Source: Chara braunii
Taxonomy: Eukaryota; Streptophyta; Charophyceae; Charales; Characeae
NCBI GenBank assembly: GCA_003427395.1
Contig: BFEA01000070.1
Location: 721,954-754,549, forward strand
Direction: 5' to 3'
DNA: 32,596 nucleotides
Shown in pieces: positions 1 through 10,337 of the stretch; the stretch's first letter is position 1, and every line of letters begins with the position of its first letter. The notes beneath the pieces were generated by a model that made no database searches, was not told the DNA's origin, and saw only the letters and a list, made by a program, of their open reading frames with translations. Made by a program: the position numbers and the translations under genes.

Positions 1-1063
1 AAGAAGCTTGGTCCTGATGCTACCGGCTGACCCCTGGTATCGCCCACAGGTCCCACATCTTCCCTTGTTGGAGGCTTAAGCATGGATGTGGCTGCTATGG
101 GGTTCCCGTAATACTGTAATGACAATAACATAGGTGTGAAAGGCTGTCCTGTCCAGATTTGACAGGTAATGGATTTGGTTTTGGGGCTTAAAATAATTAG
201 CCTTTCTGTTTTGTGTAGGCGGAAAAATATACCGAATACACACTGCCCATAAACACCGACCCTGGTGTTTCAAATGTCAGGCTTATGGGCACTTGTACAC
301 AGACACGGCCTGTGCCCGCCACCCTTCCCGCACAGCAAAACCCACAGGGCGCCTAAGGAAGGAACCCTTCCCAGAAACAAGGTGGCGATCGGGGCTACGA
401 GGGATGGGTTTACATAGACGCACCAGGAGAGAAGAAGGGGGAGGTAATAGGATGGTCGTGGGAAGGGCAAGGCAAACCCCGACAGGATACCAAACCACCG
501 GTGACATGGGTTCCTCCAAGGACCCTGGAATCACACCTGCAACAACCAGCTCATTCTCCTCCCCCGGGGGGCGAGAAAAGGGAATCATGGGAAGTGGTTG
601 GAAAGAAAAAGAAAGAGAAAATGAGAGCAGCAACAGAGGAAGCACTGCAGGGAAAGGGGGAAGTAACAATGGCAACACGTTTGCCCTTTTAGAGGTCGGG
701 GCGGGCAAACCAGGGCAGAACTTGAGTGAAGAGGGGCGCCCCGCCCCTGGGCAGACCATGAGTGAAGAGGAAGCTGGTGGGAAAAGCCTCACGGAGTGGG
801 GACACATGGTAGCACCAGGAAGAGGAGGGGGGGGGACGGGAGGCACAGGAAAAACTGCCATGCCCAACACTGCGGCTGCAGCCGCTGCAATTCGTGTCCC
901 AAAAACAGCAAGCACAACAGCCCCGACACGTACCTCACGAACAGCAAACAAACCAGGCATCCCACCTGCAGCACACGCAGATCCAGCTGGGGGTGCAGGT
1001 GAGGCACGGGCAAAGCACATACAGCAAGAGCAATCCCAGCTAGCACAACCGCAGAAGCAACAG

Positions 1064-1153
1064 ACACCGCAGGGGCAACAAGCGCAGCAAACGCAGCTAC
1101 TAGCACAGACACCGCAGGGGCAACAAGTTCAGCAAACGCAGCTACTAGCACAA
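1064..1153 (+). repeat. 45-bp tandem repeat in ORF1 Q-rich linker
   Basis: Two adjacent 45-bp units begin with ACACCGCAGGGGCAACAAG at 1064 and 1109 and encode QTPQGQQ-QQTQLLA. Degenerate relatives continue on both sides. The length is a multiple of three, so the repeat expands the glutamine-rich linker without shifting frame. Confidence 0.8.
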
Positions 1154-1824
1154 CGGCAGAAGCAACAAACGCTGCTGGGGCAACAAACATAGCAGATGCC
1201 GCACGTGCATCAGACTCAGCAAAGCCAGCAGACACAACAAGCGGAGCGGGAGGAACAAGAGCAGCAACCACAGCCACCACAGCCACCACAGCCACCACAA
1301 CAAACACAACAAGGGCAAAAGAAGCCGGGGTCACAATAGGCACATCACACGCAAACTCTGGCCCCAGACTTCTGTTCGGATGCTTCTGGGGCTCAGCCGA
1401 TGGATGTGGACACGACTTCCCCTCCCCCCCCCCCGGATGTGGAAATGGAGGACTGCCCGATAGACCCGGACGCCCCTCCACAAGAAATGTGTCTGGATCA
1501 TAAGATCCCGACGGTCGCATAGTGGATATCCAACCTTCCACAGGGGGAGTGAAGTATTGGGATATTAAGTCCTACGTTGAGCTGGTGACACTTTTGAATA
1601 ACAGCCCGACACTTAGATCTGCGCTGACGACCGCCCCCTCTGCCCATTTGACATGGGCAGAAGCCTTCCAACGCATCTTCAAGTTTGCTATTGCCCGGGG
1701 CCACTTCCGCTCCCCCCCGCCCCTGACCCCCCCAGCCCACAACCACTCAACCAGGAACAAGAACAGCATGCGCGCCCCCCATCGGATAGCCAACATACAC
1801 AACTAGAGAAAAGGGGAGGAGTGG

Positions 1825-2423
1825 AAATGGCGGACGAAGGGATGACCTCATGGCGACTCAAGCTACGACAACTCATTGAACGAGGCCTCTTTGAGCTGCC
1901 ATTTTCGAACATGGAAGGAGTGCTGGTGATCCCAATGAGGAAGACTGAAGGGAAATGGGAAATTGGTCTTTCCTCAGTGGGAGAGCATGGGGCCGTGACA
2001 TTGCAGGGGTGGGACTTTCCGGCCCATATCGGGGATGTCAAGGAAAGAGACAAAACTTTCACGAACCAAATGGGAGCCTTTATCCCCAAACACACCGGCG
2101 CCGAGAGCAGCCATGAGATTCTCTACCTGCTTTTTGAACCTAACAAAATTGCCAATTTGCGCTGGTACAACCACAACGCTTTGCTGGACCTGCAGTGTGC
2201 GAAAATAAAGGCCAGTGACTTCTGGTCGGACGACAATGTGTGCTGCGGTGTGCAAATGCTCGTGCAGAATTTTGCAGACGAGGGTCCTGAGTCTAGACAG
2301 ATGGGATGTCAAGCAGTGACACACCCTGTAAATATAACCCGAGCCAGACGAAAGGAAACGCCTAGGAAATGGATGACCTGGAGACATTATATTGCAAAAA
2401 ACCTGCCTGCCAACAATATGTAA
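1825..2423 (+). CDS. Unclassified C-terminal domain of LINE ORF1
   Basis: This open segment of roughly 200 codons follows a proline-rich stretch and ends just before the endonuclease starts. Visible landmarks are GVLVIPMRKTEGKWEIGLSS, then LQGWDFPAHIGD, GAFIPKHTGAESSHEILYLL, ANLRWYN and CCGVQMLVQNFADEGP. The alternation of hydrophobic strands with conserved-looking Trp/Asp/His/Cys suggests a globular domain. I do not recognise the family. It is not the RRM/CTD arrangement of animal L1 ORF1, and no clear Nudix box is present. It could be the C-terminal part of ORF1 or a separate small ORF. It is open over its length even though the rest of the element is broken, which makes it the best-preserved piece of this copy. 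Confidence 0.5.
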
Positions 2424-2430
2424 GAACGGC

Positions 2431-3190
2431 GGATCTGGACTTGCGCTCCATCAACGTAAATGGCCCGACATTCAATAAACCTGAAAAATGTCAAGCCATT
2501 TAGGACCAACTTAGAGGGGTAGGGGGTAGGCGGTGGCCGGATGTGATATGCGTGCAAGAGACCCGCCTGCAAGACAAACCAGAACATAACAGGGACCACA
2601 AAATGGTTTGACATCACTCGGCCGTGAGGGCCCATACTCCTAGGCCGGGTTCAGCACGGGTAGCAATTTGGATTCCCCCCAACTCCAGATTTCATGTTCA
2701 CTGGGTGGCAGATGAAGAAGAGGGACGGTGGGTCTCAACATTGGGAATGCTGGAATTGAAATTACTTTGTATACTTTGCATCTACTCCCTCAACATGGCT
2801 GGAGAAAGAAGAGTCTTTCTGGGGGATCTACGAATGCAAGTACCCGAGGGTGTTCCACTTGTTATAGCAGGGGATTTTAACGCCACCCCTGATAGAAGAC
2901 TGGATAAATGGAACCCTCGAGGGGCCCCTTCCTTTGCTGCGGACGAAGACGAGCGAATGATAGTAGAACTATGCAAAACTCTCTCGGTCTTCGACACTTT
3001 CGCCGCTTGCACCCAAATGATTGATCCTTCACACGCGTAAGAGACATTGACCCGACATGGTTATCCAAATCACGGATCGACCTTATTCTTCTTTCTAATG
3101 ACCTAGAAGGCGCCCTGCAATGGTCGGTCATCCTCCCACGCAGCCCGCACTCAGGTTTGGACCACAAGACATCATGTAGGATGATATTAA
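2431..3190 (+). pseudogene. LINE ORF2 AP endonuclease domain, broken
   Basis: The endonuclease nicks target DNA to prime reverse transcription. Motifs in order are RSINVNG (catalytic Asn, ~2447), PDVICVQETRL (catalytic Glu, ~2540-2570), PRPGSARVAIW (~2640), VIAGDFNATPD (Asp and Asn of the active site, ~2862-2892), then SKSRIDLILLS (~3065-3095) and SGLDHKTS (~3150-3175), which stands where EEP nucleases have S-D-H. There are in-frame stops at 2501 (TAG) and 2609 (TGA). The frame changes between the part ending at 3040 and the part resuming near 3043, a frameshift rather than an intron because the protein match is continuous. Family membership is secure; activity is excluded in this copy. Confidence 0.85.
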
Positions 3191-3810
3191 CAACGAGGAA
3201 AAGGCCGGATCAAGGGCCCGATTTTTATAAGCTCAACACCTCCCTCTTAAGAGATAAACCATTTAGGCAAATGATTCAACACGAGTGGCAATTTTGGCGC
3301 CAACAAAAACGTCTCTTCGACTCATACTCCACATGGTTCAACAATGATCTTTCTAGCCAGGAAATGCAAGGAATTCTCCAAGGTCAAAGCGTCCCTACAA
3401 CAACAACATGAAATGACCATTCATAAGGAATTGTTAGACCCGGAACAACGAGTACATTCAAACATTTCACTATTCTTATCCAGAGAGTGAAAGTCCAACT
3501 CTTACTGTACGCTCAACACAGATGGCAAGGTATTAGAATACAAGGAAAAATGACAAAGTTCACCAGGAGGCCACGAGGGATACCCATTTCTTCACTATGA
3601 CTACGGCCCGCGCGCGGCGGACCGTAATTAAGGCACTCTTTGACCCAGACAAAGGGGAGGAAGTTAAAGCGACCGATACCGCACACTGCACATTAATCAC
3701 AATAAGGTTTTTTAAACAATTATATACATCACAAATCCCGACTCTGCATGGGGAGGCGAGGACGAGAGAACTAGAATAATTTATACTACCTATGGAACGG
3801 CGTTTTCGTT
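3157..3810 (+). pseudogene. LINE ORF2 linker between endonuclease and RT, truncated
   Basis: The segment continues the endonuclease C-terminus (KRPDQGPDFYKLNTSLLRDK) and is colinear with KRPDQGASYYSKLNTSLLRK in copy 2. After frameshifts near 3400-3600 it resumes at about 3597 with RRTVIKALFDPDKGEE and FFKQLYTSQI, matching the copy-2 stretch KRNAIATLYDPKVRE and FYKDLFSLHI. The similarity stops at about 3810 (residues LPMERRF), before any RT catalytic motif. Confidence 0.75.
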
Positions 3811-4460
3811 AAAAATAAACTGTTTTGTAAAAAGTGAACATAATGAAATTAACGAAGTAACCGAACAAAAGGATTTTAATATTCCGGCACAATGTAAACC
3901 TGGAGCAGAAAACTGTCCAAATGATTAGAATATAAACGGAAAAAAATGACATCGTATGCGAAGGAAAAAATTGCGAAATTTGTAAAACCCTTGACACATT
4001 CAAACAAAGAGCAGCTCTCCAAAGTCCAAGTCTTAGACCTTGAGTTGCTTCAAACTATAAGAACACCCTTCATATGGAGACCGTGGAAGAAAAATTTAAT
4101 GCAAAAGTCCGTTGGCAATTATGTTAAAAACAAAGCAGTGCCATTTACATCAGCTCAATGGTGCGTCAAACACTATGAACTCTTAAAATTACACATTGTC
4201 AAAATTTTCGTCAAAGTTGACTATAATTGAAATCAACTTCTAGGTACTGCTAGATAACACTTCAAAACGATATTCTAAGGCTACTTGAATCAGATCTAAG
4301 TACGTAATGGACATATTAACACGATCTGCGTGATAAATTTCACGCTCTCCTCATGTGAATTGTCCAATCTTCTACAGTGCTCGTCTCATTGTGCCCATCG
4401 AACGTGGGGTCCTTGTACTCTACGTAAGTTTCTATGACTTTATACTCTCGCAATAGAAGA
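3811..4460. other. AT-rich stretch, nothing recognised
   Basis: Composition drops sharply in GC at 3811, where LINE copy 1 ends. A 94-codon plus-strand ORF (3946-4230, MTSYAKEKIAKFVK...) is rich in Lys and could be chance. I see no domain, repeat or RNA gene here. Confidence 0.5.
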
Positions 4461-4462
4461 CT

Positions 4463-5005
4463 TCATAAATATGTAATCGTTGTGTCCATGAGCTCATCCA
4501 CGAGTGCTTTGAGCGACGGTTGGTCCATGATCCTCCTTCCAAATGCTTCCCGTCTTCGTCTGTCGATGTCATGTGCATTGGATATGTTTGCACTTGTAGA
4601 ATGATCGTTATGAATAAGAAAAGAAAGTTTGCAATGCCCTTGGATACTTGACGCTGCATAGTACAAGGTCATCACCTTGAAGTCGTTATGGTAGAACTTC
4701 AATGTTGAATAGTACAATTCTGAATACGGTGCGAGCACTTCTCGTGGATATTCTCTTGTTCCACAACACCTACGACCACAAATATACAAACATTGTCGAG
4801 GATAATGTTCCCAGCAATCCGGTGCGACATCCACACCTCTGTCACTGAGTACTGCACCCTCGAAAACCACTTCAGGTGTAAAAAAGATAGACCCCATATC
4901 ATGCCATACATTTCTGCCCCACACCATATTGCTTGGCGGCCATCCAGTCGTTGAATGAACCATTCTGTAACACATGAAATACAGAAGCAGTAAAAGGCAA
5001 GCCAA
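4463..5005 (-). CDS. Hypothetical 180-codon ORF, possible exon
   Basis: This is the longest open frame in the AT-rich part. The protein begins with a hydrophobic run (MACLLLLLYFMCY) and then has a mixed composition with Trp, Cys and charged clusters (GRRCCGTREYPREVL; DIDRRRREAFGRR). A long open frame in DNA this AT-rich is unlikely by chance. However, a 133-codon ORF in another minus frame overlaps it (4699-5100), and no homologous domain is recognisable. The start codon may be internal if this is an exon of a spliced gene. It could equally be a dead transposon or gene fragment. Confidence 0.3.
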   Translation of the reverse strand: MACLLLLLYFMCYRMVHSTTGWPPSNMVWGRNVWHDMGSIFFTPEVVFEGAVLSDRGVDVAPDCWEHYPRQCLYICGRRCCGTREYPREVLAPYSELYYSTLKFYHNDFKVMTLYYAASSIQGHCKLSFLIHNDHSTSANISNAHDIDRRRREAFGRRIMDQPSLKALVDELMDTTITYL

Positions 5006-5567
5006 TGATTATTGAATTGATTGAAGTCGGACACGAGTTTTATCGTGACTCGAAGACGAACTCCCATACAAATGTGGCATGCCTTCTGAACAAGCTTCAT
5101 GACTAGACCTTCCCCTTCTATCTAGTTAGCGACATGAGGAGACATCATTGGAGTTCATACCACATTTATAAACGAGCGATTAAACTTCATGCAGATACGA
5201 AAAATTTCCACACGTCATCTTTTCGAGTTGATCAAACCTCTCAGAGCTATCATTGAGAGACTTCCCTTTCGAGCAGCCTCATTCTAGGCGATATACAAGA
5301 GTTTTCGACGCAGGCCAAGTTGCATGGCTTAACTAGTTGGAGGCTCAGGTGCGTGCAGATCGTCAGGCTTATCATGGTTAGGTGAGGCCATATTTTTAGG
5401 TTTCACTTATATAAAATTGCCAGATGGGTGGCGTTTGGGTTACCCCGATGATTGCACCAACATGTTTTGGCATTGAGGGGTAAAGCAAAAAAAAATTATG
5501 CAGTTAGGACCAACCAGATAGACAATATTCGGATTGACCAGATAATGGTACTATCATGCTTCAACAT
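5006..5567. other. No feature recognised
   Basis: Unique-looking AT-rich DNA lies between the hypothetical ORF and the first MITE. No ORF of note, repeat or RNA gene is visible. Confidence 0.5.
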
Positions 5568-5781
5568 TGAAACAACCATTTCGACAAAACGGACATATTA
5601 TATTTTTTGAACGAAATTAACATTGAGTTTTTGGGATGAGATCCGGTCCAAATTTTTGGCTCCTGGGGGTCTGGCATTCCCCCAAGAGCCATAAATTTAG
5701 ACCGGATGTCGGCCCAAAAACTCTATTTTAATTTCGTTAAAAAAATATAATATGTCTGTTTTGACGAAATGATTGTTTTGA
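5568..5781. mobile_element. MITE-like foldback element, family 1
   Basis: A 214-bp near-palindrome. The left arm from 5568 (TGAAACAACCATTTCGACAA...) and the reverse complement of the right arm (TCAAAACAATCATTTCGTCA...) match over about 95 bp. They share the internal marks GGACATATTATATTTTTT and ACGAAATTAA...GAGTTTTTGGG. The short centre is itself a hairpin (GGGGGTC...CCCCCAA). There is no coding capacity. No clear target-site duplication was found. Confidence 0.8.
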
Positions 5782-6070
5782 GGGGTAGTCACACGTGTAT
5801 GACAAAGGTTGTGCGCAAACATTGGTCAAGACAAAATGTCTCACTTTCAGCAGCGGTTGGGGAATGTTGTTAACAAATGATTGAGTGACTAATGGCGCTC
5901 GAGTGCATGTTAGGTAGCCACAATGCACAATGGCAGAGTCGCATAGTTTAACATATTCACTTGTTCAACAAGTTATTAATATGATTGAGCACGAGAACAA
6001 CACGATTGGGATCGAGAGTAAGGAGAGAAACATGACTACACCTTTGAACCTAATCACTATACGTTGATGA
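5782..6070. other. No feature recognised
   Basis: Spacer DNA without a convincing ORF or repeat. Confidence 0.5.
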
Positions 6071-6430
6071 TTAGTAACCCACATCCTGCGATAAAATTAT
6101 GAAGTCGAGCAAAGAGGAACATAATAAGTAAGTTAGGCTTCCTCTCGAACCGTTTGAGGCATGAATCATGGAAGTGACATATGAATCATGTCTATATGTG
6201 TCAATTACGAGAACTACAGTGAACATGAGTTCACCAAAACATGTAAAGGGGCTTACCCATACATCAAACGCTAAGTTTTCTGATGTATTTTTAACCCGTT
6301 TGTCCGCGGGTAACCCTTGTTCACGTAAGGTGAAACTCAAGTCTCCTCGGTCAAATAGGGGGCATGAAAAAATATCATTGATGACTCGTGTCATCCAGGG
6401 CAGTTCTGCGTCGGTATCTTCTACACTCAA
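6071..6430 (-). CDS. Hypothetical 119-codon ORF
   Basis: The minus-strand frame reads MSVEDTDAELPWMTRVINDIFSCPLFDRG near its start and shows ordinary protein-like composition with no homopolymers. A plus-strand ORF of 106 codons (6168-6488) overlaps most of it, so at most one is real. Neither is recognised. A CGTATAAAAG sequence just upstream on the minus strand (near 6436-6445) would suit a TATA box but is weak evidence in AT-rich DNA. It may be an exon, a decayed gene or chance. Confidence 0.2.
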   Translation of the reverse strand: MSVEDTDAELPWMTRVINDIFSCPLFDRGDLSFTLREQGLPADKRVKNTSENLAFDVWVSPFTCFGELMFTVVLVIDTYRHDSYVTSMIHASNGSRGSLTYLLCSSLLDFIILSQDVGY

Positions 6431-6683
6431 CTTTTATACGTATGCAAATAATTGTTCCTTGCTTTTAATCAAGTTTATCATGTCTTGAGTCAACTATTTA
6501 ACTCTCGCACTTCAACAGAAAAATTCTCATAAGAAATTAAAGTTAAAAAAATATTTCATTCAAAAAATATTCTTCATATTTAAAAATTATAATTTCAATG
6601 TTCGTTTAATTCATAAATTTTCGGTTTTATTTGATAAGTGTCCGTCTAAAAATTAGCTTTCCCTCTCAACTACATCTATTTAT

Positions 6684-6864
6684 TAAAGATGGAATGAAAG
6701 TTTGGATGAATTTATGAAATATTTTAATTAAATTTTCATTTTAGCACAAAAACTATATTTTAATTTCGTTTGAATTAACTTATTTATGATTGAAAATTCT
6801 TATATAGAATGACAATCTAGTTAAAATATTTCATAAACTCATCCAAACTTTTATTTCATCTCTA
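6684..6864. mobile_element. MITE-like foldback element, family 2
   Basis: A 181-bp inverted repeat. The left arm (TAAAGATGGAATGAAAGTTT...) and the reverse complement of the right arm (TAGAGATGAAATAAAAGTTT...) agree over about 60 bp and include GGATGAATTTATGAAATATT-like sequence in both. It is AT-rich and non-coding. Confidence 0.75.
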
Positions 6865-7327
6865 GCATGCAGTTCAAATAAGAAGGGATACCCCATTCTT
6901 GGAATGAAAGGTTTCAAGTAAGACGAGAAATTTTAAAAGTGGAATGACATTTTTAAAGATGAAAAAAAAAAAAAAAATGCAATGTTGAATGTAATTTTAC
7001 CATAGAATGATTATTTAAATCTGAAAATTTTTTCTGTTGTTATGGTTTTGTTGTACATAACTCCTTTTCTGTTGATTTTTTTCCTCTTCCTCTTAGTTCT
7101 TATGTCCTCTATCTTTGAACCTTTTTTTTCATCCTCTCGATTTTCCTGCCTACATGGTTCATTTACAATTGGTACGATTGAAAAATATATTATATTGTTT
7201 TGTGTTGATAGTTGAATACCTCTGCACCATAGACCAAGCATGCATTTTCATCGAACTTTTCTCTTCTCACTCTTCTACCCTCACTCGCTCATTTATTCTT
7301 CCCGATTGAACCTCGGAGTCTTTCTTT
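6865..7327. other. AT-rich, pyrimidine-rich spacer
   Basis: It contains a poly(A) run at 6962-6977 and pyrimidine-rich stretches. No gene is recognised. Confidence 0.5.
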
Positions 7328-7953
7328 CATTACGTAACTTCATAAACTTTGTTAATGTGATCCCTTTGCTTTCACGTGCTTGTCGCTACTACTATATTGT
7401 TAATCCGCAGTTGGGCAAGCTTGGTGCGGTTGCACGCATCCAAAAAAAACACCCGTATCGATAGTCATCAAACAGGGCGACAAAATCATTGTGCCATAAC
7501 TTGAAGTATGGTGATTAGTCATTATGCCAGATGCTAGTTTGTTAAAAAAAACAATCGATTTGATGATCCAAGTAAGGCGATAAAGAAGTTTGAGAACATA
7601 TGAGTGAGGCAATGAACTGCAGAGTATTCTTAGCTCGTTCACTACGTAACTTCATAAACTTTGTTAATATCATCTTATTGCTCTGACATTTTTTTGTGGC
7701 TACATTGAAGTGTCAATCCGCAACTGGGCATTGCACGCATCCAAAAAGACCATGCACATCGAATCTATCGATAGCCATCACACAATTTGACGAAATCATT
7801 GCGCTAGAAATAGGGTGATGAGCTGTTGTTGGATGCTATGTTGTTGAGAAGGTCAATCAAGTTCACGATCCAAACAAGGCGATAGAGGAGTGAGAGTCTG
7901 ATGACAGATGAGTGAAGCGATGAACCACATAGTATTCTTAGTTCGATATGATT
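7328..7953. repeat. ~313-bp tandem duplication, two diverged copies
   Basis: Unit 1 (about 7328-7640) and unit 2 (about 7641-7953) both begin with TACGTAACTTCATAAACTTT (7331 and 7644). They then share GTTAATATGAT-type sequence, ATCCGCAGTTGGGCA / ATCCGCAACTGGGCA, TTGCACGCATCCAAAAA, ATCGATAG(T/C)CATCA, ATCCAA(G/A)(T/C)AAGGCGATA and AGAGTATTCTTAG(C/T)TCG near their ends. Point changes and small indels show the duplication is old. No frame is preserved in both copies, so it does not look coding. Confidence 0.85.
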
Positions 7954-9751
7954 TGTTTTTCTTTTTCATGAGGTTTCCACAGTAGGAGTTAGTTCGTTGT
8001 GTGGTAAGATTTCAATTGGTCATTAGGAGGCGTAAAAGTGGAGGTACATGATATATCTCGTTGTTATCGAATCTGCAAAAATGCAAAGATCTTAGTTGAG
8101 TTTGGTGCCCGTCCTCGATTTCTTACAGTTTGAAAATTAATAATTTTCTTTTCGTTTTTTGTAGTTAGGAAGATTGTCAAGCTCGACCGGGAACCCGGGC
8201 GTGACGCCCTGGGGGTATGACTCCTAAGGTACTCGAACGTGCAAAAAAATAAAAATAAATTTTCTTTTGTTTTTGGTTTTCTGCGCTCTTTTAGAGGACC
8301 CTAAATCCGATCTCTTCTCTATTTTGGAGAGTTGGCTATCAAGGGGGAGGAAGAGAGGTATAAATTAGTTTTAAAAAGGCTAATGGGGTTTAAAGGGGGG
8401 TGCCTTAGTGAGGCTGCCCGTATCACTGTCCGAGAGTCATGCCCGACCAGGCACCCGGGCGTGTATCTGGGCACAAGCGAGGTGTATGAGCGCCCATAAA
8501 AACAGTATAGTCTTGTAATTGTTTTTCCTTTTTTTTTTTAAGTGTGTATGATATTGATTATTTTTCGTGGGTTTCTAAAAGTTGCAGTTATGCCCTGATT
8601 TGAAAAACTCTGCCTGAACGTCAATAAACATGCGAATATGTATGACTGGAATGTATGGCAAGTATGAGAATTTGGTTAATGATGACGATCTATCCTACGA
8701 TGCAGTATAGCAATGGATACGCACGTAAGTCTTTTCGCTTGTAGAATGTCCTCACTTCCTTGTTTAAGATGACCATTCTTCCTCAAGACCGATGTTTTGC
8801 CTGTTTGTTGTTGTTTTTTGTTAAAATATAAACTTGCTTGCCGGTGATGAACAATCGGTTGACACACTCCCAGAATAGAGAGGGGCAGTAAGTGTGCGTG
8901 TAAAAAAGATGAAACCTCAAATTTGAAATTTTCCCTTACGCTTTATTTTTGTGTTATAGCAACCTTAAAATTATACCCTAGCTGACTGTAGCCAAAGCGT
9001 TTGGGGATGGAGCTGCACAATCATTGCGAGTGAGAGGCTTGTTGTATGCACAAGGTAGTCTCTCTACAATGCAGATCGTGCCTAAACTCTTAGCTGCGCA
9101 ATAAGAGGCAGAATGACTCTGACTTTGCTCCGTTGCACGATTAACCATGCAGGGTTATATATATATACATATAGATATATTCTTCTAAAGAAATATTGCT
9201 TACATATGAGCACACTGTTTCCTTTCTTCAGATTTTGCCCCTTGTCTAATGTTGCACAGAGAATGGATACCGAAGATCTCATTTCCAACCAGGGGCAACA
9301 AAATTATAATAAATCATTGGCGCACCCACTTTAAAGCATTGCATGCCCTTGCCTGAGCTCCGATCGAAAGAAGCACTGGGCATGATGTTGTTGCTCACAA
9401 CACTCAAACTTACAAGAGTTTATTCAAAAAAATAAAAAAATTGTCTCCTTACCTCAGGTCATGTAATTCCGTTGAACGTTCCTTTCCTCAGTCAATCTCC
9501 GGATCGCCTCCTATTTCAGCTGCTTTTCTTATCTTTTCACGATAGGTATTTACTATTTACCTTTTAGATTTGATCTATCAACAAAGAAAATGAATTGGAG
9601 TACAACAAACCGACCTGATGCATCAAGTTTTTTTTTGTGTTGATATCATCCCTTCCACTTAGAATTGCCCCAAGCTCTAAGCCTATGAGAAAATCCTAAA
9701 TCAATATCAATGAATGAATCGAGACACTATCCTCTATATCGTTTCAGCCTA
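7954..9751. other. AT-rich stretch with two GC-rich direct repeats
   Basis: There are no convincing genes. Two GC-rich 19-mers stand out: GACCGGGAACCCGGGCGTG (8184-8202) and GACCAGGCACCCGGGCGTG (8445-8463), 261 bp apart. A TATATA-rich patch lies near 9155-9180. Confidence 0.5.
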
Positions 9752-10069
9752 AACAGTGATTTCGTCAAAACGAACATTTTTAATTTTTTGTACGAAATTG
9801 GAAATCCAAATTGCAACCAAAATTTGATGAAATTTTGGGTAGGGCGTTCTGAAAACGCCCTACCCCCTCGATGTTTTTGGACTCAGTCAGAGTCCGGATA
9901 CATCCAGGGGGGTACGACGTTCTGAAAACGCTCCCTGGATGTCTCTAGACCCCGACTGAGTCCAGATACATCGAGGGACAACCCCAAATTTCATCAAATT
10001 TTGGCCGCAGTTTGGACTTTCAATTTCGTACAAAAAATAAAAAATGTCCGTTTTGACGAAATCGCTGTT
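9752..10069. mobile_element. MITE-like foldback element, family 1 relative
   Basis: A 318-bp element. The left end AACAGTGATTTCGTCAAAAC and the reverse complement of the right end AACAGCGATTTCGTCAAAAC are nearly identical, and the match continues through TTTTTTGTACGAAATTG for about 90 bp. It shares the ATTTCGTCAAAACGGACAT and ACGAAATT blocks with the element at 5568. Inside are further palindromes (GTAGGGCGTTCTGAAAACGC..., 9839-9865) and paired GACTCAGTC / GACTGAGTC segments. Non-coding. Confidence 0.85.
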
Positions 10070-10078
10070 CCTACCCCT

Positions 10079-10337
10079 TTATCTCACTCAAGATCTTTCA
10101 TCTCGTGTCACTCGTGAGCATGCTCTCTTCCACCCTTTCTCTCCTCTTTTTACCGTCCTTCTCTCTACAAGCCTTCTTCTTTGGTGGGTCAAGATACATG
10201 ACCGACCGATATTTCTTTTTTTCCTTGTGTGGGTTAGGGTTGCGGTAGTGGGGATCTGAAGCTCAGGCTGAGCCATCTATTCTTGAATGCTTATCTCACT
10301 CAATATCTCTCCTCTCGTTACTGTGCTCTCTTCCCCC
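10079..10337 (+). repeat. ~212-bp repeat unit, start of second unit
   Basis: TTATCTCACTCAAGATCT begins a unit at 10079, and a similar TTATCTCACTCAATATCT begins the next at 10291. The second unit stops at the poly(T) of LINE copy 2 (10338) and resumes on the far side near 22312 with ACCCTTTCTCT...GCCTTCTTCTTTGGTGGGTC, also present in unit 1 at 10170-10190. The LINE therefore landed inside a pre-existing tandem repeat. Confidence 0.7.

Larger units (their letters stand above)
150..2423 (+). pseudogene. LINE ORF1 (gag-like) pseudogene
   Basis: ORF1 encodes the RNA-binding protein of the LINE ribonucleoprotein. Around 270-320 the frame reads RPWCFKCQAYGHLYTDTAC, a zinc-knuckle-like C-x2-C-x4-H motif whose last Cys is six residues away instead of the usual four. 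About 200 residues on is a basic linker (SWEVVGKKKKEKMR, ~580-625), then a Q-rich stretch encoded by 45-bp repeats (1020-1190). A final segment (1825-2423) starts MADEGMTSWRLKLRQLIERG and contains a folded-looking domain with many Trp, Phe and Cys residues. Coding potential switches frame near 570-690, near 1200-1520 and near 1700, so this is not one open frame. The element's own start codon is not visible. Confidence 0.7.
1..3810 (+). mobile_element. L1-type LINE copy 1, decayed, 3' truncated
   Basis: A non-LTR retrotransposon relic read left to right: ORF1 with a zinc knuckle, a Q-rich linker, an unclassified domain, then the AP-type endonuclease and pre-RT spacer of ORF2. The same ORF2 segments recur in the copies on the minus strand near 22 kb and on the plus strand near 25 kb, so the family assignment is internally supported. 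The match to the copy-2 spacer protein (FFYPVEK region) runs to about 3810, where AT-rich unrelated DNA begins. The RT, zf-RVT and poly(A) tail are therefore missing here. In-frame stops and frameshifts show it is dead. The 5' boundary is not visible and may lie outside the window. Confidence 0.85.

Noticed and set aside
283-1541. Long minus-strand ORFs opposite LINE ORF1 (245 and 250 codons)
   Set aside because: They mirror the GC- and repeat-rich ORF1 sequence, are rich in Ala, Val and Pro from CAG/CAA repeats read backward, and show no domain.
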